The notes under the pieces: generated by a model
Database searches by the model: none
What the model was told of the DNA's origin: nothing
What the model saw: the letters and a program-made list of their open reading frames with translations, nothing else
Position numbers and translations under genes: made by a program
Assembly (NCBI RefSeq): GCF_007655135.1
Contig: NC_045132.1
Coordinates: forward strand, 6,696,001 to 6,760,000
Length of the DNA: 64,000 nucleotides
Direction of reading: 5' to 3'
DNA from: Punica granatum
Lineage: Eukaryota > Streptophyta > Magnoliopsida > Myrtales > Lythraceae
Shown: positions 1-11,673 of the stretch, piece after piece
How positions within the stretch are numbered: position 1 is the first letter of the stretch
How the letters are laid out: the number at the start of each line of letters is the position of its first letter

Positions 1-290
1 ATGCTGGGTGAGTTTGACCGGGCCGGTCTGAACAGTATCGGGCCGGTCTGAGCTGGATTGGGCCGAACTCCGATGGAATGGACTGGGCCGAATGGAAGAT
101 TGGGCTTCGGAAGGATGGATGGGCCGAAGTTGGCGGACTGGGCCGGACCTGCAACAGAGAAATAATGGGCTAGTCCCGAGATGCGGGATAGGGCCTTCAA
201 GAGTCGGGCTGGACCGTTGCCGAGTCGGGTTTGGGCTGTTTTGGCTTGCACAGACCCGAATGGTAGCAACAGACCCGACTGGAAGGGTGG

Positions 291-770
291 ACAGGCCCGA
301 CTGGCACAAGTCGGGTCGGACGTCGCCACGGAGGCTCCCGATGGAATTTTGAGGCAACGTCGGCGGCATTGGACTCCTAACTGACTGAGGAGCACAGTGA
401 TAGGTGGCTCGTAGCGAGATTCAACCCGAGCTGACCTGTGCGTCCCTTCAAAGTTCGGATCAGAAAAGACGACCAGAGGAACAGGCCCGACTGGCACAAG
501 TCGGGTCGGACGTCGTCACGGAGGCTCCCGATGGAATTTTGAGGCAAGGTCGGCGGCATTGGAATCCTAACTGACTGAGGAGCACAGTGATAGGTGGCTC
601 GTAGCGAGATTCAACCCGAGCTGACCTGTGCGTCCCTTCAAAGTTCGGATCAGAAAAGACGACCAGAGGAACAGGCCCGACTGGCACAAGTCGGGTCGGA
701 CGTCGCCACGGAGGCTCCCGATGGAATTTTGAGGCAAGGTCGGCGGCATTGGAATCCTAACTGACTGAGG
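291..770. repeat. 190-bp tandem repeat, about 2.5 copies
   Basis: The block starting acaggcccgactggcacaag occurs at 291, 481 and 671, giving a period of exactly 190 bases. Copies one and two are almost identical, with a few substitutions such as cgtcgcc versus cgtcgtc. The third copy stops after ctgactgagg at about 770, where unrelated sequence begins. The high identity suggests recent duplication or homogenisation. Confidence 0.9.
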
Positions 771-1070
771 ATCGTGCCTGCAGTGGTTTCATGAAGATTA
801 GACATGTCTATTTGCCTGAGAGATGCAAAGAAAACCGGTAAAAACTGGAAAAATCTGTAAAAGGAGAAAAGAGAGAAATGGCGGTGGTGCGCGGTTGAGC
901 GGCTCTCGGCACGTGACCACCTCGTCACGGGGGAGAGTGAGGGTCATGAGGAACCCTTAGGAAATGATGGCACGACTTGCCATAGTCGTGAGGTGGTGGA
1001 AATGTCGAGGAAGCCCGGGAAAACCGTGAATATGTCCTCTGGACAGGGCGATTTTGGCAAGCTGGAAGCT

Positions 1071-1345
1071 TCAAATCACAAGACTAACATCGGAAATGGA
1101 CTCAGGAGGTCGAATGCATGTGGGATATGAAGTTTGGTCAAGTTTGGATCGGGTTGGGTGGCGGTCGCCGGAAAACGGTGGAGTTTTCCGTTCTGGACAG
1201 TGTTGATTAGGCCATTTAGAAGCCTCAAATCGCAAAACTAACACCGGAAATGGACTCAGGAGGTCGAATGCATGTGGGAAATGAAGTTTGGTCAAGTTTG
1301 GATCGGGTTGGGTGGCGGTCGCCGGAAAACGGTGAAGTTTTTTCG
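1071..1345. repeat. 154-bp direct repeat, nearly two copies
   Basis: The segment starting tcaaatcacaagacta at 1071 recurs as tcaaatcgcaaaacta at 1225, an offset of 154 bases. It includes the shared words ggactcaggaggtcgaatgc and ggtggcggtcgccggaaaac. The copies diverge after about 1345, where a T-rich tract starts. Such direct repeats are common inside plant LTRs. Confidence 0.85.
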
Positions 1346-1732
1346 GCGGTTGCGTTTTCTTTTTTTTTCTCTTTCCCCCCAAGATCCCGAGAATGAGCTG
1401 CCCCAAAACAAGGAGGATTCTCCTCCCTTTAATTGCCAATTTTGCCGGGATTTCCGCAGATTTCGGGGAGGAAATCGCGGAGATCCCGAATTTCCGGATC
1501 CGGTCGGCGGCTGCCCGGCCGGCCGGAACAGTAATTTTTTTTTTTTTTTTTAGAAAAGGTAATAAATTGGGAAATGATAATTTTGCCCCCCTTGGAGCCG
1601 GTGGACCGAAATTAGGTGCTGACACAGAGGGCTGCAGGGAATTGGAGTGGTGAGCTCAATTTTGTTGCTACAAACTTCAGAAGGGAAATGATTAGGATGC
1701 CATCCTAATGAAATTTTATTGCTCAAATTATT

Positions 1733-4700
1733 GATATTATATTAGTGACACAAGAAAAGTAGGTGAATGAAAGCTTATGATTTTAATTTATTGGACAAAT
1801 GGCGGAACTTAATTAAGTGTTCCGGCCATTATCTATTATTTATAATATGCATTAACAAAAAAGAGTATGCGTAATAATATATAAATTTGGTTAAGCGTAT
1901 TGAATAACCATGCTTGATAAATTATAAAATATAAAAATTAAAATATGTGCCTCCAAAAGAGCTTTCAATACCTAACTAATTATAAAAGTGAAGGTAGAGT
2001 GGTTCAACAAACTGAAAATTGAAATACCCAATTACTTTCTCAGGTAAATAAAAATTACATGTGTTCATCAATTAAAAAAAAACTCTATGACGTATTATCA
2101 TTACTACATATAAAATATGAAATTTTAAGTAAGAAAGATCAATTTTAATGTATGATGAATATACATCCATTGGACCTATATATTAAGTGGATTTTTTTCG
2201 TCATACTCTAAACATGAGTTGAATATTTATCAAGAAAATATAATTTATGTGACAATTAAAAAGTCAATAGATTTTCTCACAAATTATGTTTACCGTAAAA
2301 AAAAAATTCACTAGGTTTTTAACGAGTCTGGAATTTTATACCATTTAATTATTTTTATGTAATTATAAAGAAAGTTGAGTTATACATTGGGAGGGTGAGA
2401 AAGATTATGACACTTAGATTTGTTTGGCAACAATTTTTTTTTTAATTATACTCCACTTATTTTCAGTTCAGTTTATCTGATATGTTCATGGTTGAGCATG
2501 AAAGTCTGAATTTTGCGTAGCGAGGGGCGATAATGTTGCATTCCCTGCTGCCCACCATATTTATTCATCCAAAAAATATGTCACACCCTTCATCGGTAGA
2601 AACCTGTGTGGGCTTAAGGTTTCACAAGTTGGGCCTTGTCTTGGTTGCTGGCCGCATAGAATGCTCTGAATGCCCCGTGGGTTTGAGAAATATATTTGAT
2701 GATGAATGAAAAATATTTATGTTGGTAGGTCCTCTAAAAGATTTGAAATTGAAATAGAAAAACTCTAGAAAAGGATTTGATTTCAATGAAAAGGTCTAAG
2801 GAACAAAGTTACGTAAAGCCGAAGAGGTTTTTCCTTGGTTAGTCCTCGAGAAATCAGAAAAGAAAGAGGAAAAAAAAAAGAGGCTTTATTTCATGATGCA
2901 TGAAAAACCAAACACAATCTCTTTAAGAAAGCACAAAGAAACTACTTTCCTATATTCAGTCACAATTTAATAACCTTCCAGCTTCCAACTACCGAGTTCC
3001 GACTGAAGACTATCATAATTTTTTAACCAATATAATCAGTTGCATATGCAAAAGAATTTATGTGACCGAGAAGGAACAATCAGAAATTAGAAAAAGAACT
3101 AATGCGATTAATTTTTGAAAAACACGAACTAATGCGATTAATTTTAGGTAAATTTCCTTCTTCATCTTTTTCTTTCCACGAGACCTAGTCGTTCAATTCC
3201 TCCTCTATCAATTAATTGAATGAAGATTATAATTCTAAATAAAGTAGGACGTCACATGATAGTTCTCTTACTAATTCCTTCTCAAAACTAACATATCTAA
3301 TCGGCCATCTATCACCGTAACACTGATATATGGCAGATCAAATATATTAGCATTCAGAAGGGATAAGTAAGAGAGTCATCCAGTCACATCCTGCTTAATT
3401 CAGAATGGATCGATTAACTTAGTCCAAGAGAAAGAAGAAAGGAGAGAAGAAACATTGACAGAACATACAAAGAAGGAACTCAAGATAATTAATTTCATTG
3501 AGATCACAATCCTTCTTGTTAGAATTACATACAGTGGATAGATATCGTAGCAAAAAGAGAGTTTCAAATGTAAGTTAAAAGAGATATTGGAAAATTTCCA
3601 ATGAAACTACGTCATCAATCATCTATTTATATGCTCGTAATATTAGTTGCCATGAAATTACATCATCAATCATAACACAAGTTTTTGGTAAGCCTCCTCA
3701 AAGATTTGCACTTGAAATTCTAAACGCAGAAAAAGATTTAAAATCAAAGAATTAAAGTATGAGGAACAGAGTCACAATAAAGCCAAACCCCGGGACTTTT
3801 TTTTTTTCAATACTTCCTCCTTCGTCTAATTCTTTTGAAGGAGACTACGTGGATTGAATATGAAAGAATAAGGAGGAGATGAAATTCAACCTCGTCCTGC
3901 CTATTTAAGAATACAGATCGATTAACTTAAACCTAAGAGAAAGGAGGAGGAGATAAACTAATTAACACCAAGGAAAATTGAGGGGAAATTCAAGAAATTA
4001 TTTATCTGACATCACACAAAATCTCTCTTGATAGGATTATATGACTGCCTATACCTTAGAAATTCTTCCACAGAGATTCCGAGAATTAAAAAAAGACAGT
4101 CTTCTATGAAATTATATATCAATTTTAAGTACATTAGGTAAAGAGCAATCGAGGAAGAAAAGGTTAATAACCTCTACTCTTCAACAAATATCGCGATTGT
4201 AGAATTAATTAGAGTTTCCTCTATCGTTCAAGCTGCCCCTGAGGGATTCTCCTCGACGTCTTCATAACCTTTCTCCTACATGCACAGTTGACCGGATGCT
4301 CCTTGATCGTCTTCACGACGTACTCGTCCAATGCTCCCAACGGTCTCATCTGTACCTATATAAAGATGAGTTGGATAGGTTCTCTTAGATTCGCCTTGAT
4401 TTGAATTGCCTTGAAGATAGATGCTCCGTGGGCCTTAAGGTTCAGACATTGGGCCTACTCCTCATACACTGGTGGGCCTAGTCCATGGGCCAGAAAGGCC
4501 ATACTCATCAGGTAGAACGGTAGGACCACCGAATTCAAACTAGAAAATCTAAAATCCGGAGAAAAGTTTTGAGATCACGGAATGGAAACTCAGAGAAACA
4601 GAGACACCGTAAAGCCGAAGTCGAGTCGATCATCACATGCAGGCTTCTGCTCGCTTATGCTTCGTTTGGCATTGCGTTTGAGGTTGCTTTAGTGCTTATT

Positions 4701-6857
4701 GACCGCATAATTTTCATTAGTTCGAAGAGCCGAAAGTGAGGTTTCTAACATCATATTTTAAGAGAAACCATACAATGCACTGGCTTGCCCATGTGATGGT
4801 CATTCTCAGTCCCTTTCAACGTCCGTGACTGTACAAATTGAAATTTTATCCTTGCACTTGCATCATATTTGTTGGGCTAATTTAATTTCCAAGGGAATTT
4901 GTTTATGGTTCTCCCGCATTTGCATAGAGATGTCGACACGAATAACACCCATCGCGTTCATTTTGCTACAGATGCTGTTCTATATTGACTGCACGAAAAG
5001 GAAAACAACCAACGAAAGTGGTGTGCAAAACATTATAATAGGTAAGCAGACTTTTTTTTTTTTTTTCATTGTGCACCTTGACATCCAGAAGTCCAAAGGT
5101 CCCGACTAATTCATTTTAAGTTGCGTCGACCCACTAAACAATATTTTTTAACCCGATACCTTATTTGGTGAAATGACAAAGTATCCACTGCCACAAGTTC
5201 AGACTAATTTTCACCACATGGATATAAATAAATAACTCTATATATATATATATATATGCATCTTCCGAAAAAAAAAAAAAAAGGGAGCAAATTGATCCAT
5301 ATGGTTCTCGACCTCCTTTAGCTTAGACTCGAAGTGCTTTGGGGGGAGAATATGCTAGAAATTCAAGTTTAAAGTTTTTGTCGCCCTATTTTTGTCAATC
5401 TATTACAGAAATTCAAACTGAAGTACTCATATATGAAGAAAAAAGCAACACGTCAAATGCAAAACTGAGACATAAAAGCAACGATCAACGGCGACTAAGA
5501 CGTCAACGTCGTCAGAGATAAATTGAGTTTTGTGATATTAAAATCCTGATTGAATCATGTGCAGCATTTTCCCTATGAATTAATGCCCATAGCTATAATC
5601 CAAGTTATCCTCTTCAAGGTTGCCTTTTTCAATGAGAAAAGTATCTGAAATGCCTCTTTTTTGATGGTATGAACCATAATATTCGGAAACTCAATTAGGC
5701 ATCCACTAATCTAGTCGAACCAGATTGGTTCATTAAGGGGTAAAACTCTCTCAGCATAAATTTTCTGCACTCATAAGAACTCAAATCCGTTCCAATTCCG
5801 AACGCTCACCATTGCTTTGTACTTATTTAAATTTTGTAAATCAACTTATTTAAAAAAATTTACTACTATAAAATGAAGTGGCAATTTGTCATGAATAGAC
5901 TACTATTTTTATTGTGATTAAATATATTATATAGTTATTATCAATTTTACATATCGTTATGCTTTGTACTTATAAAGTTACTAGGATAATAAAAAGACAA
6001 AAATATATAAGATCAAAATCATGAAATCAAGATCTTATTTGAAAAATATTATTTCATTTACAACGAAAAAGTAAATTTGTAAATCGCACAGGCCATTTAA
6101 CTAGCATATATGTATGCAATTCTTAGTTTTACTTGCTATCGACTTCCCCAATTTATCGCTCACTTTCCCATAATCTCTAATTCTTCTATCCATCGAACAT
6201 CCATATATTCGATTGAATCAAATTTTCTCATCATTCTGTCATAATTTGTTTATCCCTTGTAATACTGAATTACATTAATTTTATTTTTCTGGTCATCCAC
6301 TCTTTTATCGAATAACCTGTCAACTTTTCTCTTCATTTCACTCTTTTTACTTTCAACAATTTGTGATTTTATTTTGTACTCTTCGGATCGAGTCTTTGCC
6401 TTTTCCAATAAGAAAAGCACCCCAAATGCCTCTTTCGGTACAGTACATACTTCATGATTTAAAAGGTCACTATAAAGGTGCAAGATGAAAGTTCACATCA
6501 TCTTCCACTTCCACTTCCACTTCCACGTTCAAATGCTTGTGTCACATAATACAGAGTCGTGCTAACAATACTCACGCATTTGAGAAAACGAAGGCAAAAC
6601 ATGTACCTAACTGATTCTTTGTTTTGTTTTTAACTATTCCCGCAGCTTAAGCTATTTTCAGAGGGTCACATTAAGTTAACTAGTAAATGATGGCTGGCTA
6701 CTGACACGCTTGTCTTCCTTAGCCAAAATTGTGTAAGAAAAGATGCTTTTGTATTTTGGAAGTGCTTTAGAGTCGGACTTCAACTTTGCAAGCTATGTCT
6801 CCATTGAGCTTTATCAGAAAAAAAGAGAAGAAAAAAGACATGTATCCATTCATATTG
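1733..6857. repeat. Segment A upstream noncoding part of the duplicated unit
   Basis: From about 1733 (tattagtgacacaagaaaag) the sequence matches 28164 onward, 30651 onward and 37030-39560 in segment B. From about 5818 to 6857 it also matches 55420-57720 in segment C. The match to B is interrupted at 2805 by the insertion point of gypsy element 2, so this copy is the empty site. Short ORFs such as 4825-5109 and 6250-6483 are not preserved intact in the other copies and carry no recognisable domain. A TA microsatellite lies at about 5240-5260. I see no gene in these 5 kb. Confidence 0.75.
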
Positions 6858-8333
6858 TACTACCGGAATAGTATCACATGGGGATGAAATTTTGAGATGA
6901 AATGGGTTCGTCTCTATTTTGAAATTGGAAATTTTGAAAATTGAGAAGCGAAATTCCATCTATCACCCGATAGACGGAAAAAAAGGCGGAAATCTCCGTC
7001 TCATTATTTGAGACGGATTAGAGGACGGAAAATACTATCTCTTAATATGGAGATGGCACTTTTCGTCTCAAAATTCATCTATCCTATAATGACGGAATTT
7101 TAAAACGAAATGAGTATGTCTCAAAATTGAGATAAAAGATTCCTTTCATCATCAAAGAGACAAAAAATAAGACGCAAAAATCCATCTCTTTTTTTTAAAC
7201 GGATAAAGAGACAGAAAATTTCATCTCTTAATAATGAGACAAAAATATGTCTCAAATTCCTATCTCTATCCACATGAAACAAAAATTTCTATCTCAAATC
7301 TTTGTCTCCATGGATCCTTATATTTCTTATAAATTCGAATCTTTATTTCTGCTTTTTTTTCTCTTTTTTTTATTCAGAATCTTCTTCTTTCCCTTCTATA
7401 AAACCCAAAAGTCCTCTAAGGTTTCACACTTATAAAATTAAATAATTTGATTACTAACATAATAAATGCATCAAATAAGTTATTAGTTGTTCATATTAGT
7501 TTTGATATTGAGTATAAATGAGATCATAAATAACTCGGTATATGAATAAATATTATAAAATAAGTCAATATAAAAATTTGCAAAATGATTAAAATAAAGG
7601 AGATGAATATTGATTGTACATTAAAAGTTCTGTAGATAAAATAATAAATAAATTACATACAAAAGATGAATATTATTAGGATAAAATATACAAATTACAA
7701 CAAAAGTGTAGGTTTTTAACAAATAAGTAATAGAAAAATAAATATTAGTTTTAAAATGAAAATTTGTATATGTCTAATAATGTATATAATGAAATGTTAA
7801 TAGATAACAATAAATAAGAGTAGCTTAGGTGGTAACAAGCATGCGTATCAGGGTGAAGACCTAGGTTCGAGTCTCCACAAATGCAAAGCTCACACAATTT
7901 AAGAGACGAGATGCATTGCACCCTTTGTATAGGTGCTGGGAGCATAGAAGCTCGTGTTCCTTCCAAGCTTGGCCAAACTAATATTTATTTTTTTCATTTT
8001 ACATTTTTAGATGGGTTTCGGTCTCAGGGATTGAGACAGAGGAAAAGACGGAATTTTTCCTCTCTAATGGAAAGACAGAGGCTCCATCTCCCTTTCTGTC
8101 TTAACCGTGAGATGGAACTTGTGACAGTTTATTCTGTCTATTAGGTTGAAATGAAAAATTCCATCTCAAATTTCTGTCTCGATTGAGGATGAGACGGAAA
8201 TTTCTATCTCATTATTTTGAGACGAGGCTTTTTTAGAGGGACCCATTGAGACAGACTTTTCCGTCTCTATATCATATAGAGACGGAGTTTTTCATTTCAA
8301 TTGTCGTCCCAATAAGGCTGAATTCCTGTGGTA
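6858..8333. mobile_element. CACTA-like non-autonomous DNA transposon, copy in segment A
   Basis: The ends are degenerate CACTA-type termini: tactaccgga on the left and, read inverted, taccacaggaattc on the right. A 3-base target duplication ttg flanks it (6855-6857 and 8334-8336). The interior is filled near both ends with gagacgga/tccgtctc words in both orientations, like CACTA subterminal arrays. No transposase is present. The same element sits at the equivalent site in segment C (57721-59207), so it inserted before the A/C duplication. A tRNA-like block lies inside it. Confidence 0.7.
7815..7985 (+). repeat. tRNA-derived SINE-like sequence inside the CACTA-like element
   Basis: A box A-like word (tagcttaggtgg, 7821-7832) is followed about 40 bases later by a box B-like word (aggttcgagtc, 7863-7873), the internal RNA polymerase III promoter layout. 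A tRNA-unrelated body follows to about 7985. The cloverleaf is not convincing, so this is not called a tRNA gene. A diverged copy is at 58691-58860 in segment C. Confidence 0.5.
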
Positions 8334-8943
8334 TTGGACTATTTGTCAATTGGAAGTTAATTAAGGGATAGTGATTCAAGGGGGCAAAAAAAAAAAAGGC
8401 AATGTCAAAGTAGAAATGCAATTGGCAGCCATACGTACTTGACAATTTAATTTTGTTACATATAATTTTCTTCAGAATGTACTTTCGTATTTGAAAGTTC
8501 AAAGATAGCAAGCGTCTACATGTTGATATGTGGAGAGGCCTCAGCGAGAAGCCTGCATGGAGCCTGATGGCCTATTAGCTTAGCTCCATGGCAAAGGCGA
8601 ATTTGGTATTTGTGTATTCATCATATTGATTAATGATTGATGGATAAGATCAGGCAAGTAAGACCAACATTTAAAAGGTGACTAGTTTAATGGCTATAAA
8701 TTATAATTGAAGATTGAAATTTGGACCTTTTATTCAGATTATTTTGCTCACCATTATTCTGGAGACCTTTTTTGGCCCGAGTGGGTACAAAAATCACATG
8801 AAGTATGCTTTTTTTTTCTTTTTCGTAATCAAACAGTACATATATTCAATCGTGGGAATTAAATAAATAAATCCCTCAAAAAGAACAGATCTAGTCTAGA
8901 CCTAAAAAGAATAGTCCGACCGAACATAATATGATTTAAAAAA
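8334..8943. other. Segment A noncoding DNA between two transposons
   Basis: This AT-rich stretch aligns with 59208-59845 in segment C and in part with 41035-41940 in segment B. No ORF is conserved between the copies and nothing resembling a gene is seen. Confidence 0.7.
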
Positions 8944-10071
8944 GAGTAAATAGGTAATTTCGTCTCTAACTTTCACAAGTTGGATTAATTTTGTCTATGA
9001 TTTATTTTTGCATCAATTTAGTTCCTAACTTTTCGATTACATCAAATTGGTCATCGACTATGCACGATTACATCAATTTAGTCCCTGACTTTCCGCAGTT
9101 ACATCAGTTAGTACTATAGTTGCATCAATTTGGTCCTTCTGTGGGGTGGTTGCATCGATCAAGTCCCAATATTACATCAATTTGTTCCCCTACCACATCA
9201 ATTTGGTCAATGTCGTTAAGTATTAATGCTGACGGTGTTAAATGATGCAAATTGTTACATCAATTTAGTCCTCATGTTACATCAAATTAATTCTTGACTT
9301 TTTTTAACCCATTTGTTTCTATTTACTCTTCTTCTTCGTCCTCTCCTTCTCATTCTTCTTCTTCGGCACAAATCTCATATGTTGCTTCCTGGCCATTCCC
9401 GAGGTTGAGGGCTACTGCCTTCAATTTGACTGATTTTGGATTGGTGGACGACGAGGTGACCCTCAACTTCCGTTTGATTCTAAACTTTAGCCTTTTGTTT
9501 GAGGTTTCCACAGACACATAGAAGACATAAATCCGAGTCCTGTGGAGATAGACACACTCTACCGAAGTTGGCCTGATAGACTGTCTAGTGCTGTTCGTAT
9601 TTGTGACGTCCAACAACTTTGGGAGGCTCTTGTGAGATGCTCCGATCTCCGTTTTTACTAATTTTTGCGCCTAAGAATTCGTATTTCAATTTTCTATTTT
9701 CAGTAATTTTTTGAAATGTTTTTGGAAATATAAGTATTTAACGTATTTTTGAAAATAAATGGAAGTTGTCGGGTTTTTGGGTCTTGGGAAAGCTGAAACA
9801 TACCCTCAAAGCCTATTTCCAATTCCTATCACTTTCCATAGAATCCTCATCCACCCCAACAAAGGCCATTGGACGAAGTATCAAACAACAATCATGCGGT
9901 ATCAAAATGGGCTTTTCGTTACTCACCCAAGATCAACTTCAAAGGATCCTTTCCGGAATTCCCATCTTTCGGACTCGAAGGTGAAGTGAAGCTTAGAGGA
10001 GTCCATGAGAGACCCAAGAAGACCAAGACTAAGAAAGCTCTCATCTTGGGATCTCTCATCTCTGCTTCCCC

Positions 10072-10126
<55 letters not shown>

Positions 10127-10958
10127 GTAAAATGGATTTTCAAGAAGATAGGCTACCCATTTCCAAGATTTGGTCCAACATAGGGAGGAAAGTGTGCTAG
10201 AGCTAAGCTAGAGAGCGATTCTCGGTGTCTGACGGGGTGTCTGATCATCAAGCTGGGATACTCCACAGAGAAAATGAACAAATGAGAGATTCACCCATTT
10301 ATATATACACGAGGAGAGAGAAAGAGAGAGGAACAATGGATCGGGGCTAGAGGAGGAGGAAGGAGATGAGTCACATGGAAGGAGAGTGAGCGAGGAAGCT
10401 AAGGAAAAAAGGCAGGTGGTGTCTTCCCTAGTGACAAACATCACTCGACAATCTCTCTCTCTCTCCCTGAAGAAAGACAATGCACAGAGAGAGAGACCGA
10501 TAGAGAGAGAGAGAAAGCAGAGTAAGAAGATGAAATGTCTTCAAACGAGTGGGAAAAGGAAGGGCGAATGATGATGTAATCAACATTAAGGATGTAAATG
10601 ATGTAATGAACATCATTTAATTTTTGGGTTACATCAATTTGCCCCGCGTTACATCAATTTAGTCCCCCAAAAAATTAACGGAATAGTGACGCCGACTGTT
10701 CCTCAGCCACTCGGACTATATTGATGTAATCGGGGATCGATATGATGTAACACCAAAACTCAGGGACTTGTGTTGCAAACGTCAGGGACTAAATTGATGT
10801 AATTATGCAAAGTCAGAGACGAATTTGATGTAATCGTGCAAGGTCGAGTATGAAATTGATATAAAATATAAGTCAGAGACGAAATTGATGTAAATATACA
10901 AAGACAAGGACGAAATTGATGTAAAAAATAAGTTATGGATGAAATTGCCTATTTACTC
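8944..10958. mobile_element. MULE-like terminal-inverted-repeat element, present only in segment A
   Basis: The left end (gagtaaataggtaatttcgt) and the inverted right end (gagtaaataggcaatttcat) form long terminal inverted repeats. They are flanked by similar A-rich 9-10 base direct repeats (ttaaaaaa type). Segments B (about 41930) and C (about 59845) lack the element at the matching site. A motif close to ttacatcaatttagtcc recurs at least a dozen times at both ends, inverted on the right. The interior (about 9290-10600) has higher complexity and could be captured host sequence, as in Pack-MULEs, but I cannot identify a parent gene. No transposase is seen. Confidence 0.65.
10077..10125. repeat. 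(CT)n microsatellite
   Basis: An almost uninterrupted CT run lies inside the MULE-like element. Shorter CT/GA tracts at about 10313-10330 and 10450-10515 make this part of the element generally pyrimidine/purine strand-biased. Confidence 0.9.
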
Positions 10959-11673
10959 ATTAAAAAAAGAGAGTACATTTTGGATGGATTCCTTGAAGAA
11001 TCCCCTGTATCTTCACTAGCTAAGGCAGGGTTATTGGTATTTCACTACCAAGGTAATCCTAAAATGTTATGAAAAAAATAGTATAGTGCAGTGACACACG
11101 TTTTCGACTAATAACTTGTATGTTTTTTGTTCGATTTTTGTGGTTTGATTACCCATACTTCTTTGTTAGTTTTTCTATTTTGTTATAGTGGACACATTGG
11201 TTTCACTTGCTGCCAGAAAAGAAAAAATAAATCATAAGATGTTGTAATGGTCATGCTTAAATATAAGCTTATTAAATTAATATGAATTAATCACCCTCAT
11301 TATCAGATGACAACGTCATTGCGATAAAGTTTTTTAATATAAATTTTCAAGAAATTAAGAAGTTTTTTCGATTGTAATAGAGGCTCATGAACTTAGTATA
11401 ATGAAATAAAAATATTAATATCTAATAAAAATGGCATAGATAGTCAAACTAAATATCAAAAGTGAAATCACTTTATTACTAGGAGATGACGTGCGCCGCT
11501 ACGCTACATCCTCTTCAATAGAAATTAAGGACAAGGTGATGTCATAAATGAATGGTCCAACAACTTCACCAATAATACATCCTAAATACAGAAACCTGGA
11601 ACCTATATATCAAACGGTCAGCTCTTCTTCGTCCCCTTAGATTACAGTGGTAGAATTCTAATCAGTTGAAGCT
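10959..11673 (+). promoter_or_regulatory. Upstream region of AAA-ATPase gene A with TATA-like box
   Basis: This region aligns with the sequence upstream of gene C, apart from insertions in C. A TATA-like tatatat lies at 11604-11610, about 65 bases before the start codon. The matching site in gene C reads tatataaa (62413-62420), so A has the weaker box. A pyrimidine-rich leader (ctcttcttcgtcccc) follows. No upstream ORF of note was seen. Promoter function is inferred from position and conservation only. Confidence 0.5.

Larger units (their letters stand above)
1..1640. repeat. GC-rich repeat-derived region, possibly the end of an LTR-type element
   Basis: This stretch is clearly richer in G and C than the AT-rich DNA after it. 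It is full of gggccg/gggccga-type words in the first 300 bases and contains two separate tandem repeats (291-770 and 1071-1345). A long T run lies at about 1534-1551. The region ends near 1624 with a word resembling the 3' edge of some plant LTRs (tgctgaca), after which segment A sequence begins within about 110 bases. The ORFs here follow the repeats, differ between repeat copies and show no domain, so I do not call genes. An LTR or another GC-rich transposon end is an inference; no second copy is in the window to define its borders. Confidence 0.45.

Noticed and set aside
1071..1625. Open frames on both strands (1071-1625 minus, 1272-1553 plus) in the GC-rich region
   Set aside because: They run through the 154-bp repeat and the T tract, have low-complexity Lys/Phe runs and show no domain.
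4825..5109. ORF encoding a hydrophobic peptide, with a similar frame at 38781-38993
   Set aside because: The similarity is explained by segment duplication. The B copy is truncated by a frameshift, and no promoter, intron or domain supports a gene.
7863..7873. Possible intact tRNA gene at the ggttcgagtc word
   Set aside because: No acceptor stem or complete cloverleaf could be formed; a SINE-like remnant fits better.
10208..10616. Ser/Leu-rich ORFs on the minus strand
   Set aside because: They are translations of CT/GA microsatellite-rich DNA inside the MULE-like element.
11090..11200. Possible second SINE family (gtgcagtgacacacg, also near 51715 and 61420)
   Set aside because: Box B is poor and the A and C copies are explained by segment duplication; the evidence is too weak to call.
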